From NCBI GenBank assembly GCA_039917615.1, contig JBDSJD010000008.1:9800-73799 (forward strand): a stretch of DNA of 64,000 nt, read 5' to 3'. Positions 19,498 to 27,446 of this stretch are shown in pieces. Source of the DNA: ZC4RG30 sp039917615. GTDB taxonomy: Bacteria > Pseudomonadota > Gammaproteobacteria > Steroidobacterales > Steroidobacteraceae. Every line of letters starts with the position of its first letter. Positions within the stretch are counted from its first letter, which is position 1. Position numbers and translations under genes: made by a program. The notes below the pieces were generated by a model. It had not been told where the DNA came from and ran no database searches. It worked only from the letters and a program-made list of their open reading frames with translations.

Positions 19498-20474
19498 CGA
19501 CGTGCCCCGCCACGCGTCCCGCCAGTGGCTCCGGCGACAGGACGACGACGGGCCGTGCCGATGGTCTCCTTGCCGCCAGCCTTCACGCCTTCGACAGCTG
19601 GCTCATCGAGTTCGGCCTCGGCAACTTCCACTGGGGCGCCTGGCACGGCATCGGGGGCTGCGGCAGCCACCGGCTTCCTGCGTACCGTAGCCTGGGGGCG
19701 CGGACGGCCGCCCGGACGACCCGCATTGCGCCGCGGCGCACCGGATTCGTCGAGTTCCACGAAATCATCTTCGCCCACGGCGACCTGCGGCACAGCGGCC
19801 TTGCCCTCGAGCGCGGCATCGGCAACCGCCGAGGCGTACAGGCTGATGGCGCGCATGGCGTCGTCGTTGCCGGGCACAACGTAATCCACGTCTTCCGGCG
19901 AACAATTGGTGTCGACAATCGCGATGACGGGAATGCCAAGCTTCTTGGCTTCATTGAGCGCGATACGCTCATGACCGACATCGATGACGAACAAAGCATC
20001 CGGCAGCGAGTTCATGTGCTTGATGCCGCCCAGGCTCTTTTCAAGCTTGGCCATCTCGCGGCGCAGCTGCAGCGCTTCCTTCTTGCCGCGCTTGTCCAGA
20101 GCACCGGATTCCTGCAGTTCGTTCAGATCCATCAGTCGCTTGATGGACTGGCGGATGGTCTTGAAATTGGTCAGCATGCCGCCCGGCCAGCGCTGGTTCA
20201 CGAAGGGCATGCCGCAACGCAGGGCTTCCTTCTGCACGGCATCGCGAGCCGAACGCTTGGTGCCCACGAACAGCACCGTGCCGCCGTCTCCCACCACGCT
20301 CCTGGCGTAGGCAATGGCTTCCGCGAAAAGAGGTTGGGTCTTTTCGAGATTGATGATGTGGATCCGGTTGCGCTCTCCGAAGATGTACTGGGCCATCCGG
20401 GGGTTCCAGAAGCGGGTCTGATGTCCGAAATGAACACCCGCTTCCAGCATCTGTCGCATTGACACGCTGGGCAT
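19494..20474 (-). CDS. rpsB: 30S ribosomal protein S2 with long C-terminal extension
   Basis: Small-subunit protein that contacts 16S rRNA helix 26 and S1 near the mRNA exit. The start was set at MPSVSMRQMLEAGVHFGHQ, matching the family, with the core continuing to about residue 233 (SAVADAALEGK). E. coli S2 ends near residue 241. Here the frame continues to 326 residues with an acidic linker (EDDFVELDESG) and then a low-complexity Ala/Gly/Pro/Val region rich in arginine (RPGGRPRPQ, GTARRRP, GGTRGGARR). The extension is read in the same frame and runs into the 4-bp overlap with tsf, so it is translated if tsf coupling holds. It could be a disordered RNA-binding tail; function unknown. Confidence 0.96.
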   Translation of the reverse strand: MPSVSMRQMLEAGVHFGHQTRFWNPRMAQYIFGERNRIHIINLEKTQPLFAEAIAYARSVVGDGGTVLFVGTKRSARDAVQKEALRCGMPFVNQRWPGGMLTNFKTIRQSIKRLMDLNELQESGALDKRGKKEALQLRREMAKLEKSLGGIKHMNSLPDALFVIDVGHERIALNEAKKLGIPVIAIVDTNCSPEDVDYVVPGNDDAMRAISLYASAVADAALEGKAAVPQVAVGEDDFVELDESGAPRRNAGRPGGRPRPQATVRRKPVAAAAPDAVPGAPVEVAEAELDEPAVEGVKAGGKETIGTARRRPVAGATGGTRGGARR

Positions 20475-20618
20475 AGCAATACCTCTGATCGTTCGGGTTG
20501 GGGACCTGTTGCGATTCCCTGGCGGCGATTCCGCGGAAACGATGCATGCATCGCCGTTGGAACACCCGGCCGCCAGTGTCGAAAAGCGCAGGGATTGGTT
20601 TGCCAAAAAAGGCCGCGC

Positions 20619-20647
20619 TTTATACCATGAACTTCCCGCCTGAACAA
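20619..20647 (-). promoter_or_regulatory. sigma-70-type promoter for rpsB-tsf
   Basis: On the minus strand TTGTTC (-35, 20642-20647) and TATAAA (-10, 20619-20624) are separated by exactly 17 bases. Transcription would start near 20612, leaving a leader of about 138 bases before the rpsB ATG. In E. coli, S2 represses rpsB-tsf translation through the leader; whether this leader has that fold was not tested. The divergent gene map starts at 20689, so its promoter must overlap this region, but I see no convincing plus-strand promoter. Confidence 0.65.
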
Positions 20648-20688
20648 CGCCTTACGAGAGGCTCAGCCCGCAGCCTCCGCCCCTCAAG

Positions 20689-21480
20689 ATGCCCATCACG
20701 ATCAAGTCCCCTGAAGACCAGCAGAAAATGCGCATTGCCGGCCGCCTGGCCGCCGATGTGCTGGACATGATCGGGCCCCACGTACAACCGGGGGTGTCCA
20801 CCGACGAGCTGGACCGTATCTGTCATGATTTCATCGTCAACCAGCAGCGGGCAATCCCCGCCAACCTGGGCTACAACGGCTTTCCAAAGACCATCTGCAC
20901 TTCAGTCAACCATGTGGTCTGCCATGGCATCCCCAATGACAGAAAGCTCAAGGCGGGCGACATCATCAACATCGACGTCACGGTCATTCACGACGGCTTT
21001 CACGGTGACACCAGCCGCATGTATTTCGCCGGCAAGCCCCCCGTGCTGGGCGAGCGGCTGGCGCGGGTTACCCGCGCCGCCATGTGGTCCGCCATCCAGC
21101 TGGTGCGCCCGGGCGCACGCCTGGGCGACATCGGTCACGCCATCCAGACGCTCGCCGAAGGCGAAGGATTCTCCGTGGTGCATGAATACTGCGGCCATGG
21201 CATCGGCCGGATCTACCACGAGGAGCCGCAGGTGCTGCATTACGGCAAACCGGGCACCGGCACAGTGTTGCGCGAAGGCATGACCTTCACCATCGAGCCG
21301 ATGATCAACGCGGGCAAGCGTCATGTGAAGCCGCCGCTCGAGGATGGCTGGACCGTGGTGACCAAGGATCATTCCCTGTCGGCGCAATGGGAGCACACCA
21401 TCCTCGTCACCGCCGATGCGTTTGAAGTGCTCACGTTGGGCGCTGCCGAGCGCGGCGCTGACTCCGCGAAGGTTGCCTGA
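20689..21480 (+). CDS. map: type I methionine aminopeptidase
   Basis: Removes the N-terminal Met from new proteins. The pita-bread fold metal ligands are visible: the Asp in INIDVTVIHDGF, the Asp in HGDTSRMYF, the His in YCGHGIGRIYHEEP, the Glu in FTIEPMIN and the Glu in SAQWEHT. It is 263 residues (E. coli 264). It is transcribed away from rpsB, and its stop shares one base with the glnD start. map next to rpsB-tsf and glnD is a conserved proteobacterial arrangement. Confidence 0.97.
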   Translation: MPITIKSPEDQQKMRIAGRLAADVLDMIGPHVQPGVSTDELDRICHDFIVNQQRAIPANLGYNGFPKTICTSVNHVVCHGIPNDRKLKAGDIINIDVTVIHDGFHGDTSRMYFAGKPPVLGERLARVTRAAMWSAIQLVRPGARLGDIGHAIQTLAEGEGFSVVHEYCGHGIGRIYHEEPQVLHYGKPGTGTVLREGMTFTIEPMINAGKRHVKPPLEDGWTVVTKDHSLSAQWEHTILVTADAFEVLTLGAAERGADSAKVA

Positions 21481-24185
21481 TGGTCTCCATGCAGCAGGCC
21501 TCCCTCGACGAGGACGATGCCAGCAGCGGGATCGAGATGCCGCCGTGGCCGTTGCTGGATCGGCTACCGCAACTGCTCGTAGAGGGCCAGTATTCGCGCG
21601 ACGTGTGCCGTACCCTGATCCAGGATGCGCAGAATGAACTGCGCGAACGGTTCGCTGCGGAAGAGAACATCGAAGTACTGGTGCGCGCGCGCGCGCTATT
21701 CATCGACACGCTGCTTTGCGCGTTGTGGCAGCAGCTGCTGCAAGCGGACATCGCCGCAGAACTGACGCTGCTGGCGGTGGGTGGCTATGGCCGCGGCGAA
21801 CTGCACCCACACTCCGATGTCGACATCGTGATTCTCACCCCCACCGGCAAGGCGCTGTCGGCGGAAGATCGCACGCAGTTGGAACAGCTCATCACGTTTC
21901 TGTGGGACATCGGCCTTGAGGTCGGCAACAGCGTGCGCACCGCCGCTGAATGCGCGGAAGAAAGCGCGGCGGACGTTGGCGTGATGACGACGCTGCTGGA
22001 AGCGCGGCTGCTCGCAGGTTCACCTGCGCTGCTGGCCGAGATGCGCGCCGCACTCGCTCCCGATCGGGTCTGGCCCTCAAACCGCTTTTTCGAAGCCAAG
22101 CTGCAGGAGCAACGCGAACGGCATCTGAAGGCCAACGACACCGCCTACAACCTGGAACCAAACGTCAAGACCGGCCCCGGTGGCCTGCGCGACCTGCAGA
22201 CCATCGGCTGGGTAGCCAAGCGTCACTTCGGCGTCCAAAGCCTCGACGACCTGGTGGTCAAGGGCTTCCTGACACCCGCGGAGCTGCGCAAGCTGAAGCA
22301 GGCACAGGACTTCCTGTGGAAGGTGCGCTTCGGCCTGCATGTCCTGACGGGCCGCCACGAAGACCGGCTGCTGTTCGACCACCAGATCAAGCTTGCCCAG
22401 GCCTTCGGCTACGAAGATGCCAGCTACACGCTGGCTGTCGAGCAGCTGATGCAGCGTTACTACCGCACGGTGCTGGATGTCAGCTTCCTGAACGAGCTGC
22501 TTTTGCAGGCATTCCGCGATGCCATCCTGCCAGGCGACACCGCGCCGAAGGTATTGAATGCGCGTTTCCAGATTCGCAATGAATACCTGGAAGCCACTGC
22601 AGCGGATGTATTCGCGCGTTCCCCCTCCGCGTTGCTCGAACTGTTCGTGCTGCTGCAGCAGAACCCGCAGCTGCTGGGCGTCAGCGCTGCCACGATGCGC
22701 GCCGTGGCGCGTCACCTGTGGCTGATCGACGAGGAATTCCGGCAGAATCCGCGTCACCACCGGCTGTTCCTCGATATCCTGCGCGCGCCGGTCGGCGTCA
22801 CGCACGAGCTGCGGCGCATGAACACCTATGGCGTACTGGGCCGCTACATACCGGCGTTTGGCCGCATCGTCGGCCGCATGCAGTACGACCTGTTTCATGC
22901 CTACACCGTGGACGCGCACACGCTGTTCGTGGTCAGCAACCTGCGCCGGCTTGCGATGGCGAAGTTCGATCACGAGTTGCCGAAGCTATCCGGAATCATG
23001 CAGCTGGTGCCGAAACCGGAGATCGTCTATCTGGCTGCACTTTTCCACGACATTGCCAAGGGTCGCGGCGGCGATCATTCCGAACTGGGCGGAACAGATG
23101 CCGAAGCCTTCTGCCTGGAACAGGGCCTTTCGCCCTACGATGCCCGACTGGTGGCCTGGCTGGTGCGCCAGCATCTGACTCTGTCGGTCACCGCGCAGAA
23201 AAAGGACATCGGCGATCCGGCAGTGGTGAGCGAGTTCGCGCGGCTGGTAGGCGATGAGTCGCGCCTGGACTATCTCTACCTGCTGACCTGCGCGGATGTG
23301 CGCGGCACCAATCCGAAGCTGTGGAATTCGTGGAAGGCCTCGCTGTTCCATGAGTTCTATGAAAGCGTGCGCGCCGCGCTGCGCCGGGGTCTGGAAAGCC
23401 CGCTGGATGAAGAGCAGCTGATCAAGGAGAACAAGGAAACGGCACGCAATCTGCTGGCGCCACAGAAATTCGACAATGCCGACATCGAGCGCGCGTGGGC
23501 GCCGCTGTCGTCGACATTCTTCCTGCGGCACTCGCCGGAGGAAATAGCATGGTTCACCGGATTGTGCGCCTCGCGTGAGGGTGGCGCAGACGAGCCCCTG
23601 GTCGCCGTGCAGGCCCACAGCCAACGTGGCACAACCGCTGTACTCATTTACGCGCCCCACCGCCGGCACGGGTTTGCGCGCGCCACCGCCGTGCTGGACC
23701 AGCAAGGCCTGACAATTGTCGATGCGCGCATCACCCCGGCAGCCAATGGTTTCAGCCTCGACATCTACCACGTGCTGGAGGACAACGGCTCCCCCATCAC
23801 CGACGCCGATCGGATCGAGGAAATGGAGCAGTCGCTGTGGAACTCACTGCGACGTCCGGAAGAATCGCCGATGGAGGTGTCGCGTCGCGCGCCCCGTCAG
23901 GTGCGCATGTTCAATACTCCGACACGCGTGATCATCACCCGGGACTTCCGTAACAACCGTTCGGCGCTGGAACTGGTGTGCGGTGACCGGCCCGGCCTGC
24001 TATGCGACGTCGGCAAGGTATTTTGGGAGGAGCGCATCGACCTGCAGGGCGCACGCATCAGCACCATCGGCGAACGCGCCGAGGACGTGTTCTACATCAC
24101 CGACACCGCGCAGCGCCCGCTGGACGATGTGACCGCCGAGCAGCTCAAGAACAAGCTGATCGCGGCGCTTGTCCGGCCGGCCTGA
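21480..24185 (+). CDS. glnD: [protein-PII] uridylyltransferase/uridylyl-removing enzyme
   Basis: Bifunctional sensor of glutamine that adds UMP to PII proteins when nitrogen is scarce and removes it when glutamine is high. The nucleotidyltransferase domain has GGYGRGELHPHSDVDI (residues 101-116; metal ligands D113 and D115). The HD phosphohydrolase domain, which does the removal, has its HD pair at H523-D524 (FHDIAKGRGGDHSELG). Two ACT domains that bind glutamine lie at about 710-790 and 818-900 (ELVCGDRPGLL). At 901 residues it is full length. Start ATG overlaps the map stop by one base. Confidence 0.97.
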   Translation: MVSMQQASLDEDDASSGIEMPPWPLLDRLPQLLVEGQYSRDVCRTLIQDAQNELRERFAAEENIEVLVRARALFIDTLLCALWQQLLQADIAAELTLLAVGGYGRGELHPHSDVDIVILTPTGKALSAEDRTQLEQLITFLWDIGLEVGNSVRTAAECAEESAADVGVMTTLLEARLLAGSPALLAEMRAALAPDRVWPSNRFFEAKLQEQRERHLKANDTAYNLEPNVKTGPGGLRDLQTIGWVAKRHFGVQSLDDLVVKGFLTPAELRKLKQAQDFLWKVRFGLHVLTGRHEDRLLFDHQIKLAQAFGYEDASYTLAVEQLMQRYYRTVLDVSFLNELLLQAFRDAILPGDTAPKVLNARFQIRNEYLEATAADVFARSPSALLELFVLLQQNPQLLGVSAATMRAVARHLWLIDEEFRQNPRHHRLFLDILRAPVGVTHELRRMNTYGVLGRYIPAFGRIVGRMQYDLFHAYTVDAHTLFVVSNLRRLAMAKFDHELPKLSGIMQLVPKPEIVYLAALFHDIAKGRGGDHSELGGTDAEAFCLEQGLSPYDARLVAWLVRQHLTLSVTAQKKDIGDPAVVSEFARLVGDESRLDYLYLLTCADVRGTNPKLWNSWKASLFHEFYESVRAALRRGLESPLDEEQLIKENKETARNLLAPQKFDNADIERAWAPLSSTFFLRHSPEEIAWFTGLCASREGGADEPLVAVQAHSQRGTTAVLIYAPHRRHGFARATAVLDQQGLTIVDARITPAANGFSLDIYHVLEDNGSPITDADRIEEMEQSLWNSLRRPEESPMEVSRRAPRQVRMFNTPTRVIITRDFRNNRSALELVCGDRPGLLCDVGKVFWEERIDLQGARISTIGERAEDVFYITDTAQRPLDDVTAEQLKNKLIAALVRPA

Positions 24186-24190
24186 TTGCG

Positions 24191-25411
24191 ATGAATCCGG
24201 GATTCCAGCGGCTTGCCGCCTATCCGTTCGAACGCCTTGCGATCCTGAAACAGGGGCTGGTGCCGCCTGCAGGGCTGTCGCACATTCCCTTGTCGATCGG
24301 CGAACCCAGGCACGCGCCACCCGGGTTCGTTCTGGATACCCTGCGCGAGCACCTGGCAGAACTCGGTAGCTATCCGGCGACGCGCGGCGAACCGGCGTTG
24401 CGTCATGCGGCTGCCCGCTGGGCCGAGCGACGCTTCGGGATGTCTGTAGGTAGTGTCGATGGCGAAGCACAGGTACTGCCGGTAAACGGCACGCGAGAAG
24501 CCCTGTTTGCCTTCGTACAGGCCATGGTGGATTCCCGCAGCGGCACGCAGGCACCTCTCGTGCTGATGCCGAACCCGGGCTACCAGATTTATGAAGGTGC
24601 CGCTCTGCTGGCTGGCGCCGAGCCGTACTATTTGAACACCACTACTGACAACGGCTTCCTGCCGGATCTCGACGCCGTGCCTGCCGACGTCTGGCAGCGC
24701 TGCCAGCTGTTGTTCCTGTGCAGCCCTGCCAACCCGGTCGGCGCGGTCATGAACAATGACTACCTGCAACGCGCGCTATGCCTGGCCGAACAGCATGACT
24801 TTGTGGTTGCAGCGGACGAATGCTACGCGGATCTCTTCGATGACGAATCTTCGCCACCGCCGTCGTTGCTCAGCGCCGCCGCGGCGATGGGCAACAACGC
24901 CTTCACGCGCTGTATGACATTCCACTCGCTGTCGAAGCGATCGAGCCTGCCCGGCCTGCGCTCCGGCTTTGTTGCCGGGGACGCGGCGCTGATCAAGTCA
25001 TTTCTGCTGTATCGCACCTACCACGGCTGCGCCATGCCGATACCGACGCAGAAGGCCAGTGTCGCCGCCTGGAATGACGACGCCCACGTCGTCGCCAACC
25101 GTTCCCTGTACCGTCGCAAATTCGATCAGGTGCTGCCGATCCTGGCGCCGGTGATCAAGGCGACCCGTCCTGCCGGCGGCTTCTACCTGTGGCTGAACGT
25201 TGGCGGCGATGACGAGGCGTTCACTGCCGGCCTGTTCGCCGCACAGAACGTCACCGTCGTGCCTGGCGGCTATCTCGCCCGCCAGACGCCGCATGGCAAT
25301 CCCGGCGCAGGTTTCATCCGCATCTCACTCGTTGCTTCGGAAGAAGAATGTGTGCAGGCTGCGACCCGACTGCGCGACTTCATACTTTCACGACACACCA
25401 GGAAAACATGA
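24191..25411 (+). CDS. dapC: N-succinyldiaminopimelate aminotransferase
   Basis: PLP-dependent class I/II aminotransferase for the succinylase branch of lysine/meso-DAP synthesis (N-succinyl-2-amino-6-ketopimelate to N-succinyl-LL-DAP). The start ATG at 24191 gives 406 residues beginning MNPGFQRLAAYPF; the longer open frame only overlaps glnD. The PLP features are visible: NPGYQIYEG, CSPANPVGAVM, the Asp in AADECYADL and the Schiff-base Lys in FHSLSKRSSLPGLRSG. It follows glnD by 5 bp and overlaps dapD by 4 bp (ATGA), which supports the dap assignment over another aminotransferase. Confidence 0.93.
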   Translation: MNPGFQRLAAYPFERLAILKQGLVPPAGLSHIPLSIGEPRHAPPGFVLDTLREHLAELGSYPATRGEPALRHAAARWAERRFGMSVGSVDGEAQVLPVNGTREALFAFVQAMVDSRSGTQAPLVLMPNPGYQIYEGAALLAGAEPYYLNTTTDNGFLPDLDAVPADVWQRCQLLFLCSPANPVGAVMNNDYLQRALCLAEQHDFVVAADECYADLFDDESSPPPSLLSAAAAMGNNAFTRCMTFHSLSKRSSLPGLRSGFVAGDAALIKSFLLYRTYHGCAMPIPTQKASVAAWNDDAHVVANRSLYRRKFDQVLPILAPVIKATRPAGGFYLWLNVGGDDEAFTAGLFAAQNVTVVPGGYLARQTPHGNPGAGFIRISLVASEEECVQAATRLRDFILSRHTRKT

Positions 25412-26235
25412 GCGAGTCCCTGCAACAGATCATCGAAGGCGCATTCGACCGGCGCGCCGACATCACCCCGTCCACCGTCGACGGCTCGCTGCGACACGCA
25501 ATCGAAGACTGCATCGGCCTGCTCGACACCGGCCGGGCGCGTGTTGCCGAGAAGATCGACGACCGCTGGCAGGTGAACGAATGGCTGAAGAAAGCCGTGC
25601 TGCTGTATTTCCGCGTCAACGACAACCAGCCCATCGATGCCGGCGCGCTGCGCTACTACGACAAGGTGCCGCTGAAGTTTGCCAACCAGAATGCCGCCGA
25701 ACTCAAGGCCGGCGGGGTGCGCGTGGTGCCGACGGCCACCGCCCGGCGCGGCTCCTACATAGCGCCCAACGTCGTGCTGATGCCGTCCTTCGTGAACATC
25801 GGTGCGTATGTCGACTCCGGCAGCATGGTGGACACCTGGTCCACTGTCGGCTCCTGCGCGCAGATCGGCCGCAACGTGCACCTTTCGGGCGGAGTCGGCA
25901 TCGGCGGCGTGCTGGAACCATTGCAAGCCTCGCCCACCATCATCGAAGACGACTGCTTCATCGGAGCGCGCTCCGAAGTGGTGGAAGGCGTGATCGTCGG
26001 CGCAGGCTCCGTGCTCGCCATGGGCGTATACATCAGCCAGAGCACGCGCATCTATGACCGCGCCACTGGCGAGACCACCTACGGTCGCGTGCCACCCGGA
26101 TCGGTTGTCGTGCCGGGCTCACTGCCATCCAGCGACGGCAAGTACAGCCTGGCCTGCGCCGTGATCGTCAAGCGCGTCGATGCGAAGACGCGCGCCAAGA
26201 CTTCGATTAACGAGCTGCTGCGCTCGACAGACTAA
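25408..26235 (+). CDS. dapD: 2,3,4,5-tetrahydropyridine-2,6-dicarboxylate N-succinyltransferase
   Basis: Succinylates tetrahydrodipicolinate in the succinylase lysine pathway, directly before DapC and DapE (the latter is at 39.5 kb in this window). The start is ATG in the 4-bp overlap with dapC, giving 275 residues (E. coli 274). The N-terminal helical domain is followed by hexapeptide repeats of a left-handed beta-helix (MPSFVNIGAYVDSGSMVDTW, GVGIGGVLEPLQ, IEDDCFIGARSEVVEGV). It ends the plus-strand map operon and is tail-to-tail with the aquaporin remnant. Confidence 0.97.
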   Translation: MSESLQQIIEGAFDRRADITPSTVDGSLRHAIEDCIGLLDTGRARVAEKIDDRWQVNEWLKKAVLLYFRVNDNQPIDAGALRYYDKVPLKFANQNAAELKAGGVRVVPTATARRGSYIAPNVVLMPSFVNIGAYVDSGSMVDTWSTVGSCAQIGRNVHLSGGVGIGGVLEPLQASPTIIEDDCFIGARSEVVEGVIVGAGSVLAMGVYISQSTRIYDRATGETTYGRVPPGSVVVPGSLPSSDGKYSLACAVIVKRVDAKTRAKTSINELLRSTD

Positions 26236-26263
26236 TACCGGCGGTGGCACATCATTACGCCAC

Positions 26264-26598
26264 TCAGGAGACTCGCGCTTTTCCGGTGTCATTGAATAAC
26301 ACTCCTGCGACCACCACGGCGACGAACGCACCTGCCAGCTGAGCAAGGATGAACGCCGGGGCATCCAAAGGCCTGATACCCGCAAAGGTGTCACTGAGCG
26401 CGCGTGCGATGGTGATCGCTGGATTTGCGAAGGAGGTTGACGCCGTAAACCAGTATGCCGCGCCAATCCATGCAGGGACGCGCCATGCGGCGTCCCTGAC
26501 CGACGCACAGCTCAGAACCACGAGCACCAGCCGATCACGGTCGCGGCCAGAATGGCCGTGCCCACCCCTTCAGCCAGCAATCTGCGGCCAACACTCAC
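26264..26598 (-). pseudogene. MIP/aquaporin gene with internal deletion (arsenic-type aquaporin relic)
   Basis: Read on the minus strand, a GTG overlapping the arsC stop by 4 bp opens a frame RRLLAEGVGTAILAATVIG, the usual start of the first helix of aquaporins found in ars operons. After about 22 codons the frame hits a stop at 26512-26514. In the next frame the sequence resumes as SCASVRDAAW, then AAYWFTASTSFANPAITIAR with the second NPA motif, and continues to a normal C-terminus (LAQLAGAFVAVVVAGV). The middle of the protein, including the first NPA motif, is missing and the two ends are out of frame. Family members are about 230 residues, so roughly 375 bases appear lost. Such aquaporins move arsenite out of the cell; this one cannot work. 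Confidence 0.85.
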
Positions 26599-27107
26599 AC
26601 CGGATCTTCCAGGTGAGTCTTGCCGATGGCGTTCAGAGTCTCCTGCAGCTTGATTCGATCCAGAGTTCGCAACGGCAGGCTGGTGAAAATCTTTATGCCG
26701 TTCTCCAGCTGGTTGAACGCCTGCCGGAAAGCAATCCACTTCTCGGCTTCAGCGCCCTCCACTGCAGCGGGGTCTTCGACGCCCCAATGAGCGGTCATGG
26801 GCTGGCCCGGCCAGTACGGACAGACTTCCCCTGCCGCGTTGTCGCAGACAGTGAAGACGAAATCGAGGGCCGGAGCGCCGGGTGCTGCGAATTCATCCCA
26901 ACTCTTGCTGCGCAGGCCCTCCGCCGGCATCTTCATGCGGCGCAGTAGTTCGATTGCGATTGGATGCACTTCGCCCTTGGGATGGCTGCCTGCACTAAAC
27001 CCCAGAAACTTGCCACGACCCCAATGGTTGATGAGACTTTCGGCAAGAATGCTGCGGGCAGAGTTGCCAGTGCAAAGAAAGAGAACATTGTATGGACGCT
27101 CGTTCAC
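26595..27107 (-). CDS. arsC: arsenate reductase, low-molecular-weight phosphatase type
   Basis: Reduces arsenate to arsenite by a cysteine relay regenerated by thioredoxin (or glutathione). It has the P-loop CTGNSARS (C12 to S19) and the two relay cysteines in FTVCDNAAGEVC (C88 and C96), the pattern of the LMW-PTP-like ArsC group. It is 170 residues, with a C-terminal extension beyond the short Gram-positive form. It sits between arsR and the aquaporin relic, with an 18-bp gap after arsR and a 4-bp overlap with the relic. Its product arsenite would need another exporter, because the linked channel is broken. Confidence 0.92.
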   Translation of the reverse strand: MNERPYNVLFLCTGNSARSILAESLINHWGRGKFLGFSAGSHPKGEVHPIAIELLRRMKMPAEGLRSKSWDEFAAPGAPALDFVFTVCDNAAGEVCPYWPGQPMTAHWGVEDPAAVEGAEAEKWIAFRQAFNQLENGIKIFTSLPLRTLDRIKLQETLNAIGKTHLEDPV

Positions 27108-27125
27108 GCAACGTTCCTCATTCGT

Positions 27126-27413
27126 TCACGCGCGTTTTTTCAAGGCAATTGCCCCACCGGGCCGGCAGTCGGCATCACAGACCCCGCTCGCCAGGCTGCA
27201 ACAGTTGTCGGTGAGGAAACTGACGAGTTTGTTCATGCGTGCAAGGTTGGGGCTATAGAACAGATTGCGACCGTCCCGGCGACTGGCAACAAGGCCGGCG
27301 TGTACAAGCTCCCGGAGGTGAAAGGACAGTGTGGGTGCAGGGATGTCGAGATGCGCGGACAAGTCTGACGGCGTATAGCCTTCCGGACCCCGCTTGATGA
27401 GAAGCCGAAACAC
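27126..27413 (-). CDS. arsR: ArsR-family transcriptional regulator, 5'-shortened
   Basis: Winged-helix metalloid-responsive repressor. The frame opens at GTG 27413 with FRLLIKRGPEGY and contains the recognition region PAPTLSFHLRELVHAGLV, then a cysteine cluster (C71, C72, C79, C83 in NCCSLASGVCDADC) that would bind As(III). Homology continues upstream of this GTG in the same frame (RPRLG) but a TAG, which is the stop of the preceding efflux gene, interrupts it 12 codons earlier. The usual first helix of about 17 residues is therefore missing, and no good ribosome-binding site precedes the GTG. It may be a 5'-truncated, weakened regulator or a pseudogene. Confidence 0.75.
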   Translation of the reverse strand: MFRLLIKRGPEGYTPSDLSAHLDIPAPTLSFHLRELVHAGLVASRRDGRNLFYSPNLARMNKLVSFLTDNCCSLASGVCDADCRPGGAIALKKRA

Positions 27414-27446
27414 GCCAAGTCTGGGTCGGCGGACACACGGACTTCG

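Noticed and set aside
19422..20462. Long plus-strand open frame opposite rpsB
   Set aside because: Antisense to rpsB/tsf; His/Gln-rich product without any recognisable family.
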